Below, in pieces: positions 1 through 11,480 of a DNA stretch of 64,000 bases. Made by a program: the position numbers and the translations under genes. Below the pieces are notes generated by a model. The model was not told where the DNA came from and made no database searches. It worked only from the letters and a program-made list of their open reading frames with translations. The DNA comes from Eumeta japonica (taxonomy: Eukaryota > Arthropoda > Insecta > Lepidoptera > Psychidae), in contig BGZK01000489.1 of assembly GCA_005406025.1 (NCBI GenBank), forward strand, positions 310,001 to 374,000, written 5' to 3'. Each line of letters opens with the position of its first letter. Position 1 is the first letter of the stretch.

Positions 1-520
1 ATAAGACCCTGAAACATTTGTCAATCAAATTCGAAATCTTTTCAAGACATATTTTACTGTAGGGCCATTAAAATATCTAATAACAAAATGTCTCTACGTA
101 AACTTCGCGCATTTGAAAACAACTAGCGGTGCGCGCAGAGATACTCGTGCGTCACCCACAACAGGAACACAAACGGATCGGCAGACAAAGAATGTGAATA
201 TAAACATTCCCCGTGTTCTTTGGGCGCGCGGCGGCGCACGGGGATGAGCACATTCTTCCGTTTGACGTCTGAATTTTGCATGCATTCAATTACCGGGGAA
301 CTCCCCCCGCCAGGTACCGCTGTAACGGTTTATTGCAATCAAATATGGTAATTGGAAATCCAGTTGAATTATACTTACTCCAATTTGATTGCGATACATA
401 AAATCAGATGTAACGTAATGTATAATACCTGTAATATTGTATAAATCTGTAACGTCTGTTTGTACGTTCGGTTACTGTGTAAAGTCTTGTGACAGATATT
501 CGTTTAATGACTGACGCTTC
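1..520. other. Non-coding, with a small GC-rich patch
   Basis: No gene recognised. A GC-rich patch at about 120-310 (gcgcgcggcggcgcacgggg) interrupts AT-rich sequence. The small open frame on the minus strand across it is arginine/proline-rich and looks like a by-product of base composition. Confidence 0.5.
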
Positions 521-529
521 GTTTGTCTG

Positions 530-1030
530 TATGTATTCTCTTTTATTACTTAAGAATGGTTTGATTGATCTTAAGGAAAATTGCTATTTAATTAGAACAA
601 GTGATTGTCATAATAGGCTGCTGTTTGTCTAGATGTCTGTATGCATGTTCTTTTATAATTTAAAAGCGGTTTGATCAATCGTGATGAAAATTGGTACACA
701 TTAAGAGCAAATGTTAGGCTACTATATGTGTTTATGTTTTTTTTTTTATAATTTAAGAATGCTTCGACCGATCTTGATGAAAGTTAGAGTAACCTATGAT
801 TGCTAAAATTATGTGCTCTATGTTATTTACATACACCGTATGATAGCCATAGAAAATCAATCATTATTTTTTTATTTCTTTAGAATATCACTAATATGGG
901 GGTGCAAATAGCAGGCAAAAATGATAGGTTACCATCTGTTTGTCTGTCTGAACTTTTACACTTGAAAAGGTTGGACCGATCTTGATGAATATTGGTATAC
1001 AGCTAGAAAATGTGATTACACAAATAGTAG
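530..1030 (+). repeat. Diverged dispersed repeat, four related units
   Basis: Four related lines recur here: 'aatggtttgattgatcttaag' near 555, 'gcggtttgatcaatcgtgatg' near 666, 'tgcttcgaccgatcttgatga' near 760 and 'aggttggaccgatcttgatga' near 968. Each is preceded by 'tgtctgt..atg' and a run such as 'cttttataattt'. The spacing is about 100-200 bases. The wording resembles lepidopteran dispersed repeats with a 'gaccgatcttgatgaaa' line, and the locus at 34940-35370 is built similarly. No coding frame survives. Confidence 0.55.
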
Positions 1031-2760
1031 GCTAGTTACTGTATGTCTATCTCTTTGTCTGTTAATCGATTAGAAGACATCAAGTTCAATCCCGATCACG
1101 ATCGAATCAATCAATGGTTTTTTTAATTCATGCCTCGAGAACACTAAGTTGTCGGTCGTGGACGTTATCATCGCGTTGCTGACGCCGTCTTTGACAGCCT
1201 CCAGTCTGTATTGGACCAACTTAGGCTTAAAATTCAAGCTCTTCAAACGAAATAAAAATATAGTGGGAGAGTATGGCCTAACTGTGGGCTAAATAAATCC
1301 TGGCACAAAAATCAGTATGGGAATTTGGTGGTTAAAGAGTTCGTTTTACATAATATATTAATTTATGGAGTAGTTTATATGATGATGTAAAATAAAGACT
1401 GTATATTTATAGTTTGAGAAAAGCGACTCACTGACACATGCACCACGAGATTTTTGAAATTATAAGCCCGATTAAACTTAAATTTGATCAGATGATAGTT
1501 TGTATAATGTATGGACCGAAAAAAAAAATTCGAAATTCACTTTTTATCGGTTTGATTTTTGCATGGAATTTTTTATGGGGTGACGTATGACTGTGTTTAA
1601 TATAAATATTCCTTATTAAAAATGTTGTGACACATCTTTCACAATAATTAGGTGGAGGGGAAAGTAGGGTTATATAAAAGGATAAAAAAATACATGATAC
1701 GTGTCTTTTGAAATCGTTATTCAACGAGATTTCATTAAAAATTCTACATTAGGATCATAAAAAATACATGATTTTTTTACTTCCAATTTAATCCTTCGTA
1801 GCTGATATCTAAGTTGAAAATTCATCTTTTACCCGTCACACCTGTCTTTCGTTTAAAGTGTGTAGATTTTGATTCGTCTATATCAAATAATCTCTGAGAA
1901 AAACGAATCCACTGATGGTCAGCGCTGTTCTTACATACACTTATGTACCTAGCGTAGGTACGTAATATTAAAAATATGATCGATTTGTCAAGAATCAATC
2001 GTTCACGTATCGCTACTTATACTGCCGTCCGTACTTATAATTTCGTCTAAACCATAATATAATGTATTCATAGGCGACTCTATCTGTTTTTACTTTTCTA
2101 CATTTTCTTTGTATACAAAGGACAATGGAAATTCCATTTCTCGTTTAATACATTTATACTTCACCGTCTATAGTTAACATTAAAGGAATAATGAAATATA
2201 CTCGATAATTCTGAAGTGCTATCGGAAACACAGGGCACAGCAAAAGCTGGCAGTAAAAATCTACGATTCGATTCGGGAGTGTCGTCTTTATAAAAGAGAA
2301 TTAGTTTCGAATCGGTTGACTGTATTCGCGATTTCGGCTGAAATGTAGCCGAGAGCGGCCTTAAATAAGAGAATGAAGAGAAAGGCCATGAAAAAAAATT
2401 AGGTCATGAAAAAAAAAAAGAATACGCATTCGAGCGAAATACGTGGCGCCGCGTGATTAGAAAAGCCGACTCCTTACGGCGGGACGAGGCGGGGACAGAA
2501 AGAAGGACGTTCAGCCGTTTCCAAGGTTTTTCTTAAAACATCCTAAAAAAAAAAGATTAGCGAATCATATTCGGTTGCCCTGATCCTTGTCACTCTTTCT
2601 TATTGAGTCCATTACTACGTTACACGATTTTTATTTCTTTTATCGGGTAACCGTTAAAGCGCGCTGCAGGCTGTGCATCAGAGAATAACGATGTCATTTC
2701 AAGCTTTAATCAATTTTTCAGTCCAAGCACAAATAAATGTGTGTTGAATTTTTATATCTG
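1031..2760. other. Unique AT-rich non-coding stretch
   Basis: I see no gene, RNA or mobile element. The longest open frames are under 80 codons and biased towards K, I, F and N. A mild GC-rich interval near 2440-2510 is the only compositional change. Confidence 0.5.
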
Positions 2761-2823
2761 AAAACGCAAAATGTATGTGCATTTGACATAAAAGGCATGT
2801 CAAATGCACATACGATACGTTTT
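2761..2823. repeat. Near-perfect hairpin, precursor-like
   Basis: The arms gtatgtgcatttgacat (2773-2789) and atgtcaaatgcacatac (2797-2813) are perfectly complementary over 17 bases around a 7-base loop. Beyond a small internal loop, aaaacg (2761-2766) pairs with cgtttt (2818-2823). The fold resembles a short miRNA-type stem, but I do not recognise either arm as a known miRNA. A tiny inverted-repeat insertion or a template-switch palindrome would look the same. Confidence 0.6.
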
Positions 2824-3330
2824 TTGACTTTTTTTTTGTCATGTCAGGTTTAAGTGACTGCTGTTGAAATACACTCTCTTGACGATGATGTGGGGCTAGT
2901 GCGGGTCGGAGGCTGCTGAGGGTCATCGTCACGTCAACGTCCGCGAATGGCCACTGAGCGTGTTCTACGAGACACGACGCGAGTGCCTTAAGTTGACGTA
3001 AGTCAAAAGCTCATCGGTCATTTCTTACTTGAAAATCATCGAGCCTGAAGCCTTCTGGCTCAAAACGAACTCTTTCAACCACTGGCCTATTGTCATTCTC
3101 TATGCCTTATTTACTTTTTGTATTTATTAAAGAAAAAAGAAAGAATTTTCATTAATCACAGAATGTTTACACACTTTCGTCGGAAGTTAAGACAAGTTTG
3201 TTTATCACCGATCCAGAAATACATAATAAATGTGAAAAGTAATGCAAACAAACAAACGGTACGAACGCAACGTTAGTCCGCTAGGGAGGGACCCCAAAAA
3301 CAATTATGTGGTGCAAGAGCCCAGCAAGTT
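2824..3330. other. Non-coding spacer
   Basis: Nothing recognisable; AT-rich with short runs of t and a. Confidence 0.45.
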
Positions 3331-3600
3331 TACCGTTTGGTGTACACAGCGCGGGAGCGGGCACAAGCGGGGCCGGCAGCGGAAGCGGCGGCGTCGGGCG
3401 TGTCTGTTTGCGCCGAGCCTCGGAGGGACAAACGGACCGACGCGCCAGCTCACCGTCGGCCGCGACCGCCGCCACCGACGACCCGACAAGTTGTGAGGGC
3501 GCGAGCGATCGCGCGCTAAGTTTTCAGAATTAATCCCGAGAAGACTCCACTCCGTTATTTGCCTTTTCGCGCTGGACCCGCTGTCGGTAAACATGTTTGA
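3331..3600. other. GC-rich islet
   Basis: About 200 bases of strongly GC- and CpG-rich sequence rise sharply from AT-rich flanks. Several overlapping open frames on both strands (60-96 codons) exist only because stop codons are rare in GC-rich DNA. They disagree with one another and show no domain. The right flank carries ggtaaacatgtttg, a forkhead-type core. A cis-regulatory or promoter islet is possible, and no coding call is justified. Confidence 0.35.
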
Positions 3601-4458
3601 TATACACGAGGATGTGTTTGCGTGTTTTTGTTTTTGACGTATATCGACGGCTTAAAGCATATTAGCACATTACGCATTCGCAGTGGAACCATCAGTGAAT
3701 AACATAACAGATCAAAGCTTCGTGCGAGTAAATCTTCATACTTTTGACGTTACATAATGAACGACGATGGTATGCATGCACAAACTTTAGTTCACGTACC
3801 TAGTTGAAACATGTCCTACATTTTTCCAGTCAGTCGCGCGCTGTGCCGCCGACGCATGCATCCGAACGGGATTGATTTTTAAAAATGCACGCTCGACGTC
3901 CCCCCGTATATCAAACATATTTACATGTAGATATCACTTTATAATATGTATATTTTATTTGGTTAGAATGAATCACGTGCTTCTTTAGTTGTAGTAATAC
4001 GATGATCGCCGACATATTAGGGCGTTGCTTACGTGTACACGATTAGCCTTTGTCCACGTATACGTAAAATTAATGCAATCTTTTAACTCGAGCACTTTTT
4101 TGTCCAATCGTGATTCTGATCTCGTTTCTGTTCTCGATTTTGATACCGATCCCGCTTTAAATCCTGATGTTTCATTACATCGTCTCACAGTTTGGCCCGT
4201 GTGGTGAATCTTATTCTACGTTGTAGTAGTCGTGATTCCGTTATTCACTTATGTAAGTTTGACAAATTATGTGAATGTGTAGTTAGGTATATATGCATAT
4301 ATGTACGTTTACCGATGACCTCATAACTCCTAAACGCACAATGTTATAGTTGAAGATTAAAAATGTGGATGTGAAGATATATGTATGTTAACAGTAAGTT
4401 CTGAAACTACTGGACGGTAGCTCGAAATAGCTTTAAAAATGTAGTCTCTGTAACTAAA
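3601..4458. other. Non-coding; includes a 6-base periodic tract
   Basis: Mostly featureless. From about 4112 to 4172 the plus strand reads in hexamers (cgtgat tctgat ctcgtt tctgtt ctcgat tttgat accgat cccgct). This is a degenerate period-6 repeat that recurs at other loci in the window. Confidence 0.5.
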
Positions 4459-4743
4459 AGCGGTGCGCTTCAAACTGTCATTCGAAATAATTAATTGCTA
4501 ACTGTTAAAATGAAAAATTGTATACGTGAAAATATGGGTAATCTTAAAAATATTGGCTTTTGTAACATTAATTTTAATGTCAATTTAATGACATTAAATT
4601 TCAAATCATGCATGTCAATATATCTAAGATTACCTTAGTTAACTGTCAATTGTGAAGTTAAAACAACGTATATCAACGTGTTTAGTTTTTAACTTAACAG
4701 TTATCAGATGATTATTGCAAAAGAGAGTTTGAAGCACACCGCT
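4459..4743. mobile_element. MITE with long terminal inverted repeats
   Basis: The left end agcggtgcgcttcaaact continues through 'aataattaattgctaactgttaa'. It is matched in reverse complement by the right end agcggtgtgcttcaaact, continuing 'aataatcatctgataactgttaa', so the inverted repeats run to roughly 50 bases with several differences. The ~285-bp interior is AT-rich, itself partly palindromic (aatgtcaatttaatgacatt), and encodes nothing. I see no convincing target duplication, so the superfamily is open. Confidence 0.75.
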
Positions 4744-4849
4744 GTCATGGTGTGCGTATAGCAGTTTTCCATTATTGAAGGAAGTTTTAAATCGGCTCAG
4801 TGATTCCAGAGATTATGCCCAGCAGACCGAAACAAAAAACCTTTTGCCT

Positions 4850-6215
4850 TTTTAGGGTTCCGAGCCAAATTGGAAAATACAGAACCTTTATAGTTTCGTT
4901 ATGTCCATACGTCCGTCCGTCCGTATGTCACAGCGACTTTGGATCTATGATTTCTTTGAACCGGGGTAGAAACTTGATAGTGGCGCCCCCTCTCTTCAGC
5001 GTTTAAGATAAATTGTCAAAAGAAAAAAAGGCAAATTGGCATTTTTTGTGATCAGGGCAATAAGAACCCTTTAGTAAACTTACATTCTTCATCACCTATT
5101 TGCTTTTTCACTTGTACGACATAAAATTTTATATAAGACACATAAAACAATATATTATAATATAGGTCCTTCTTTCAAACGGTCAAAAGCCATTTTTGAT
5201 TTTTAGACTTTACTAATTTAATAGGTGAAGCTTCAATCCCATATAATTACAATTTTTTATAATTGTTTAAATACTTTTTTCCAAAAACTACTATTTATTT
5301 AGTTTAAATAAAAACATTCAAAATACTTTTTGGAAGTTATTGAATTAAAATTTCCGCCAATAAGTGTTGCCAACAATTTACTCCGTTACAGAATTTTAAA
5401 AACCCAACTGGGCGTTCCAATATCATATGAATAATTGATAGATAAAAGTGTGTATGATATGGTGCGCTTTGTGAAGCAATTTTTTTTGAATGATATTATA
5501 TTATTACCTTGGCGCCCCCTGAAACTGCCGCCCGGAGCGGATGCCCCGGTTTGACTTCCCCGATCCGTTGCTGTTTCACAGGCTTTTATTCAAAAACTAA
5601 AAGACGTGTGTTGATGGAATTTATGGTATAGGTGTTTTGTATAAGCATTTACTTATTTTGGTAGTTAAATAAGAAAAATAAATATTTCTAGAGGGGGGCA
5701 CTCCATATGTGTAACGGAAGCTGAAAAAGTTTTCTTCAGCAAATATCAACGTGTGGCACATACTTCGTCAATTTTTTTTTAATACTTTGAGGTTTTTAGC
5801 AATTTTTCTGATTACGTGAATAATTTCGGAAGCAATTATTATTAAAGTAAAGAAAATTGTGTCCCGTCCCTTTACTTTCTAAGCCGTATCTCCCGAAAAT
5901 GTGAAAAAATAGCAAAGATAACACCTAATAGATACTTGCAATGAAAATTATTTTGAATGTGATTGTATATGCTGTCTTTGAGTTATTACCTAAAAACTGT
6001 GCTTCTCAATGAAAGGACGTAAGTGCCATGAAGATACGCTCTTTTGCTAATGCACTTTAACACTAGTTTAATAGTAATAGTCGACATACCTACTTTTTTT
6101 TCTAGTTATAGGCGACAAAAGTGTTTACGACTGTTCTATGCGGGAAACATGGAAAAAGCGTAACAACGTACTTTTTTCATCTGTAGTGTAATAACGGCTT
6201 CGGAACCCTATAATG
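4850..6215. repeat. Long dispersed repeat with gggttccga ends
   Basis: The unit starts at 'tttagggttccgagcc' and ends 'ggcttcggaacccta', giving short inverted termini. Inside are 'cgtccgtccgtccgtatgtc' and other lines typical of a family very common in Lepidoptera as I know it. The part 6000-6232 has a second copy on the opposite strand at 39425-39720, with the shared line 'cgtaagtgccatgaagata'. A GC-rich insert at about 5505-5575 ('ggcgccccctgaaactgccg') looks like the remains of a MITE. No coding capacity is seen. Confidence 0.7.
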
Positions 6216-6239
6216 GGCATGCTCTTGGTCAGTTTTTTT

Positions 6240-6620
6240 TAAAGTCGCCGTCGCGTCATACGGATCGTCGACACAACGATCAGTCTGATCCGTACACGCT
6301 TCCAGCGGGCAACACACTCACAGGGCGCACCACGAACGGCGCGGCGGCCGGCCCCGTGCCGCGCGAGCCTCCCGTCTGCGTTTTATTCGCTTTTTATAAG
6401 GGCCTCGTAAAGCCGGGCGGCCGTCGCGCGGATGGGGCGGAGCGCCCGCGCGCGCGCCGCCGCCGGCGATCCGTCTCCGGTAATTGTATTACACTCCGCA
6501 ACCTACAAACGATCGGTTCCCGGTAGGCGCCGAGAAATAACACGTCCCCGTTCCTTTCGATCGGTCGTCTAATATTTGCCCGCGGCAAATAATAAATAGA
6601 GTCGACCTAATGGAAAAATG
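6240..6620. other. GC-rich islet with TAAT-type motifs
   Basis: A GC-rich block (about 6300-6480) is followed by 'ccggtaattgtattacactc' and 'ggtcgtctaatatttgcccg'. Open frames on the minus strand are arginine-rich by-products. The mix of CpG-rich sequence and homeodomain-type cores fits a regulatory islet, but nothing here proves function. Confidence 0.3.
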
Positions 6621-7384
6621 TCATTTTTGATTGGAGCGTTTTTGACAATCGAGCGGGAGCTCTGCGGTCACAAAAATAAGAAACAATAAGCGAGAGTCGA
6701 AAAGTAACATTATTCATGGAACTAAAATGATTAAGTTTGAATAAAAAAATATTTGAACAATATTAATTGAGGTTAGATGAAGGCTAGATAATAATGATGG
6801 TTTATTTAATATCGAGCTTACCGAGAGGTATGTTGCCTGCCGGTGACATGACCTTTAGTTTAAGTATGTCTTTCATATTGGTTTTGAGTTGTTGGGTCAG
6901 TGCAATAAATAAGGAATCAAGAACTCAAATTAGGCTTCCATAGAATTGGGAAGCTTTATGAGTCTCGCCGTTTACCATACATACATAAGATTGCTATAGG
7001 ATTTCTGGGTTTCACCTTTTTCTTTGTACACTTAGGTTTTTCACGCCTCTCTACTCTGTACACACATAGGATTCCCAGTAGTTTTGTGGCCTATTTTATA
7101 TGTTCTACAACACAAAGAGACAAGAACTATGATTAAAGCTCTATATTTTGTACCTTTTACGTTGACAGCGTCTTCATAGTTACTAGCAACTCCGTAATAA
7201 TTTTCGCAACCTATTATTAGTATTTCCTATCTACTAGTGCATCATCTAATATAAAATTGGTGTTTGTCATCTTACCTGTTTTTTATTTATTATTTTTATG
7301 TTTTTATGTGACTTCGTAGAGGGATAGAGTCGTATGCAATAAGGTGTGTCTAAGTCTCTAGGATATGCCGATGGTAACACATTA
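6621..7384. other. Non-coding spacer
   Basis: No gene, repeat or structured signal recognised. Confidence 0.45.
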
Positions 7385-7392
7385 CTTTTAGT

Positions 7393-7598
7393 CAGTTGCG
7401 TTGCTAGCCTGGGTGTCACTAGGGGCCGATTTGATGTGACACCCTAAAAATCAAAACTGTTAAGTTAAAGAAAAACACTAATGGTAAACAATGTTTTATA
7501 TTTCGTAGTGTATTTTTGGTGAATCAAAATTTATCACCCCTGAATGAGTGGCATCCGGTGCGGGCCGCCCCCGTCGCCCTTCTCTAGCTACGCAACTG
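7393..7598. mobile_element. hAT-type MITE, 206 bp, with 8-bp target duplication
   Basis: The left terminus cagttgcgttgctag and the reverse-complemented right terminus cagttgcgtagctag match at 14 of 15 bases. The flanking octamers are cttttagt (7385-7392) and tttttagt (7599-7606), a 7/8 match, as expected for the 8-bp duplication of hAT insertions. The interior has 'ggtgtcac' and 'gtggcatccggtgcgggccg' lines resembling common lepidopteran hAT MITEs. It is non-autonomous. Confidence 0.85.
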
Positions 7599-7606
7599 TT
7601 TTTAGT

Positions 7607-9729
7607 CACATTAATACTATGAATTGCCGATATAGGAGAGTTAAAATAGATCAAATTAAAGGAATCTAATCAAGTGAGAGAAGCATGACTTTGAAATCAG
7701 CAAGTTCTTTCAAGTACCACGTATTAAATAAAAAATACTCTTTCATCATAAAAGTTGAGGAATTGGCACTTAAGATGCTTTTTTTATGCTTAGTAATTAC
7801 AATGTCAAATAAATGTCAAAAAAAATCTCAAATATTAGGTATAAATTGATGATACCTTTGCAGCATAAGATTTGAGAAGTTGGAAACTAAATCCTTAGAT
7901 AAAAATTATGTTTATTATCTAACTTACCATTAATACTTTGATGCACTCTATTCTTCCTCACGTTGGCATTACGTCTGTGCTTTCAGCGAAGACATCTGCT
8001 GCTGATGGATCGGTAGTCTTGAAACCAGAGATCCGCAAATTACAATGACAGCGTTCGCGCTTTTGCATGTCCCTACACATCCCATAGCGGTAATAGCAAA
8101 ACAGATCGACTTATTAAAAGGGTTTACATGTCTGTCGATTTTTTACTAGAGCGAATTTCCTCCGCAGAGGTCAAAGGTTTCAGGTTATTTCGATGCTCAC
8201 TACTACCAGTGGCTCATGTCAAGTACTACCAGTCACGCGAGGAGATGCGTACATGATTGTTTTGGCTTATGGTTTGACATAGTTGGTATCGCGAGTGCCG
8301 CAACCGTACACTACGACTGTTGGATCTTGTGCTGACCTCGCATCCCGACAAATATAAAGACTTTTTTGACGCATAGGTCGTCAAACCACTGCCTGATTCA
8401 AAGTGTTGTACAAATTACACGTCCATTACCGTAAATACTGACGGAAAAATGTGCATTTAGTACTGATGGTCAGCAAACTAGGATGTTTCTTTGGATACTA
8501 CTCATTAGGGCGTGTTTATGTTTTTTGCTTGGTGACAATTACATGGATTGCTATAAAATATCTAACTGAATAAAGGTGCATTTGGATTATAGTTAAAAGT
8601 TTGGATGCACCTTACTTCATAGGCTGCATTCCGTATATCATTAAGACACTTTTACATATAGATCTTCTGTTATTCACATAAATCTTATAAGAGTTTGTAT
8701 TATTCACAGTTGCAATAAATTAATGACACCATATGTACCAATTTCGCCTCTAAAGGCAAAAGGAAAGAAATAAATTTAGGGTCTTGCTTATCAATAGGTT
8801 CGTGTTCACTAATCTGTGACTCATTCACTCCTCTTATTTCATATTCGCGTTACTGTTATTGTCTTATTTTGCGATAACATTCATTATGGCCTTATGAAGT
8901 ACTTGACTCAGCGAGCTTTTTTACCCTCTTTATATCTGTCTCTATTGATGACTATTTTTGAAAGCTCGAGTAGAGCGCGATTGAACTTATCTGGGCAATT
9001 ACATCATTTATCTCGGAAGTCAAATACGGCACACCGACCACCAGTCCGGAGGTCGATGTAAATATCTAATTCACCTATCTCATCTTACCATAAGTAACTA
9101 ACCTTTTCTTATTTCTCCAATGTTTAAAAAATTTTGTGCAAATAACAATATATCACATTTTTTCATTAAGTCATTAAGAAAATCTTTCGAAATGTTTATC
9201 ATCTGAGATTATGATCTTATAAATGTTTAATTAATATGATTAATTTGAATTAATAAAATTAAATTTACAAGTTATCGTTACCGTTTGTTCTTATCTATAA
9301 ATATGAAATTTTCCTCTCAATATTTGTAACTAAGAATAGCAACAGTGACATAGATTGCGATAAGATTATACTTTCCTTTTGGTTTTAAATTGAATTATTT
9401 TCATATGTATTGAATTTATACAGCATATATGATACCTACCGTTCCTAAAGATACAATATTTACAACGAAGAATTTCAATATATACGGGAGGTTGGGTCAA
9501 AAGTAAGCAAAAGTAAATTTTGACAGATTGACCATATATCACCCGTCAAATCTTACGGATTAATTTCACGAATTACGTTCTTACCTCAGATGCAACCTGT
9601 CGTCAGTGTTCACTGATTATGTAAATATCATCGATATTACATTTTGTGAGTCAAATATACATATAGCTCATGATTAAATACTTATTTTATGGAATGATGT
9701 CCAATGCCTACATTATACGAAGGCCTCAC
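7607..9729. other. Unique non-coding stretch
   Basis: About 2 kb of AT-rich sequence. Open frames under 85 codons have no recognisable family. No hairpin or repeat stood out. Confidence 0.5.
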
Positions 9730-10260
9730 AGGAATGATTATAGTTGACGCCGGTTCGGTCGTTCGCTCTGGATTTACGTCTCTCGCCTGGATTTAATAGA
9801 GATATGTGGTGTATATTATGGGATATTTATCGGCGAGCCGATAAATGTAAGATATAGAAACGGCCGCTACTACCAAAGAGAATTAGCCTCGCGCCGCTTT
9901 TAACGGCGACAGTCCGAGGAATAAACGGCGAAGAAAAAAAAGAAGCACTTTACCTCTGCTCGACGTCGATAAAGAACGCCCGTAAGAAGCATACTTTATT
10001 CGCGAGATCGATGCTTAGATTATCGATAACGGCTGTATTTATCGAGCGCCCAGGAGCTGAGAAAACGCGGGGGCCTCCAGCCGGCGAGCTAACGTATCGG
10101 CGGCGGGCCGGCCTCGGGAGTTTCCAAGCAGATAGTACAAATACGGCCGCCCGCACCGCGCGCCCCCAACTCCAGCTATCTCCGCAGACTTTGTGCGATG
10201 GAACTTTCGAAGGAGAAAGTTCCCACTGTTCCAGTCTCGGGGAATACTTTTTCTTGTAAC
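9730..10260. other. GC-rich islet with perfect palindrome
   Basis: GC-rich sequence around 9860-10200 follows a palindrome, atttatcggc / gccgataaat (about 9827-9848, 2-base centre). Overlapping open frames on both strands (68 and 82 codons) are low-confidence composition effects. It may be a regulatory islet; no gene call is made. Confidence 0.3.
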
Positions 10261-10863
10261 GTCTTATTTTCGCTCGATTGCGTCGTAATAAATCGAGAGC
10301 GGTGTTAAGTTTTGTTTATGTCAATAAATAATGTGTGACGCGGAACATTTATTAAGTGTGATTGCGATATAAAATCGCTTACACACAGAAAACAATTTGT
10401 ATCATCATAAATTGTACCTTGAACTTACAAGTATAAAACGAGTAATAAATATTTAATGCGATACTTGTAATAAGGACGGGGCTTCAGGGTAAAACACCAG
10501 AATATCGTCGTGTTTTATTTTAATATCCTATACAAATTGATGAAGTTTGGTGATTCATACTCTCTTCAACTTTTTTTACATTCCTGTGTCTATAACTTTG
10601 AAGTCTTTCAAATCATTATTGTTTAAAAAGCTACATCGATCTCAGTTGAGTACCATTGCATCCATCCTACGTGTATTCAAACGCTAATAAAATTAAACGT
10701 CAGACTATAAAACATGAATTCCCAGTGCGCAAATGGCAAAATTTGTCTAAGCCTCTGTGAGCCGATAATTCGATTGGAATGCGTGAAAGAAAATTAACAG
10801 TTATGAGACGGCCGGCCGAAAATTGAACGGAATCCTTCACGGATCGAGCGCGACGGTTTTGAT

Positions 10864-11070
10864 TAACGGGCCAATTCTTGACGTCACCTTAACGACGTTC
10901 TCTTGACGATATCTCCTAAAGTAAAGCCCGAAGTAATGCCTTATCACGGCCGCGGCCGCCGCCGCCGGCCGCCCGCGCCGTCAGCGCCGCGCTCCCCCAA
11001 GATTAATGCGAGTCTAATGAATCAGCTCCCGTGACAAATCAGGACGCGTAATGGATAAGGCCTTCCCGAT
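10864..11070 (-). promoter_or_regulatory. Duplicated GC-rich conserved-looking element, copy B
   Basis: Read on the minus strand, three segments match the locus at 43961-44135 in the same order. The 44-base core (10999-11042) contains tgatttgtcacg, agctgattcattag and gcattaatctt and differs at only 4 positions. Next comes tgataaggcattactt (10931-10946, 14/16), then a weaker block with gtgacgtc and ggccc (10864-10888, about 16/25). Spacers differ in length and are very GC-rich here (ggccgcggccgccgccgccg). The core is dense in TAAT-type and GATA-type sites, so an enhancer-like role is inferred, not shown. Confidence 0.55.
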
Positions 11071-11284
11071 CTCCTTGCCCACAATTGATTATTAATATTA
11101 TAAAATTTCTCACTCCGATTATACTTTCGTCGGGAGGTCGATGTCGACTTTAGTCAATTTCACTGATGATACTTAATTGATGAGCAATGTATTGAAGGTT
11201 CGCTAACGCACTAGTGACTCGTCCGGGATTGCGAGTCTCCATGGGTGACACTGACCACCTTGTTATCTCCGGTAGCTCGAAATA

Positions 11285-11480
11285 AGCCGATGACTCAAAT
11301 TAGGTATTCCGATAGCTTAAATTAGGAAAACGATGGTGACTCAAATTAGGAATATGTATGTGTATAACCCAAACTAGGAATGCCGATAGGTCAAATTAGT
11401 AATGTTAATAATTCAACTCAAAAATTTATGGGTAAATCAAATAAAAAAGTTCGATTACTCAAATTAAGAATGTTTAAAGT
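11285..11480 (+). repeat. Degenerate ~23-bp minisatellite
   Basis: The line 'gactcaaattaggaat(g)ccgat' recurs about every 20-30 bases. Examples are gatgactcaaattaggtatt (11289), agcttaaattaggaaaacga (11313), gtgactcaaattaggaatat (11336), aacccaaactaggaatgccg (11366), aggtcaaattagtaatg (11387) and, after a gap, attactcaaattaagaatg (11454). The units have diverged, so the array is old. Confidence 0.65.

Noticed and set aside
3242..3594. Five overlapping open frames of 60-96 codons in the GC-rich islet
   Set aside because: Frames on both strands and in several phases are open at once, with arginine/proline/alanine-rich content and no domain, as expected where stop codons are rare.
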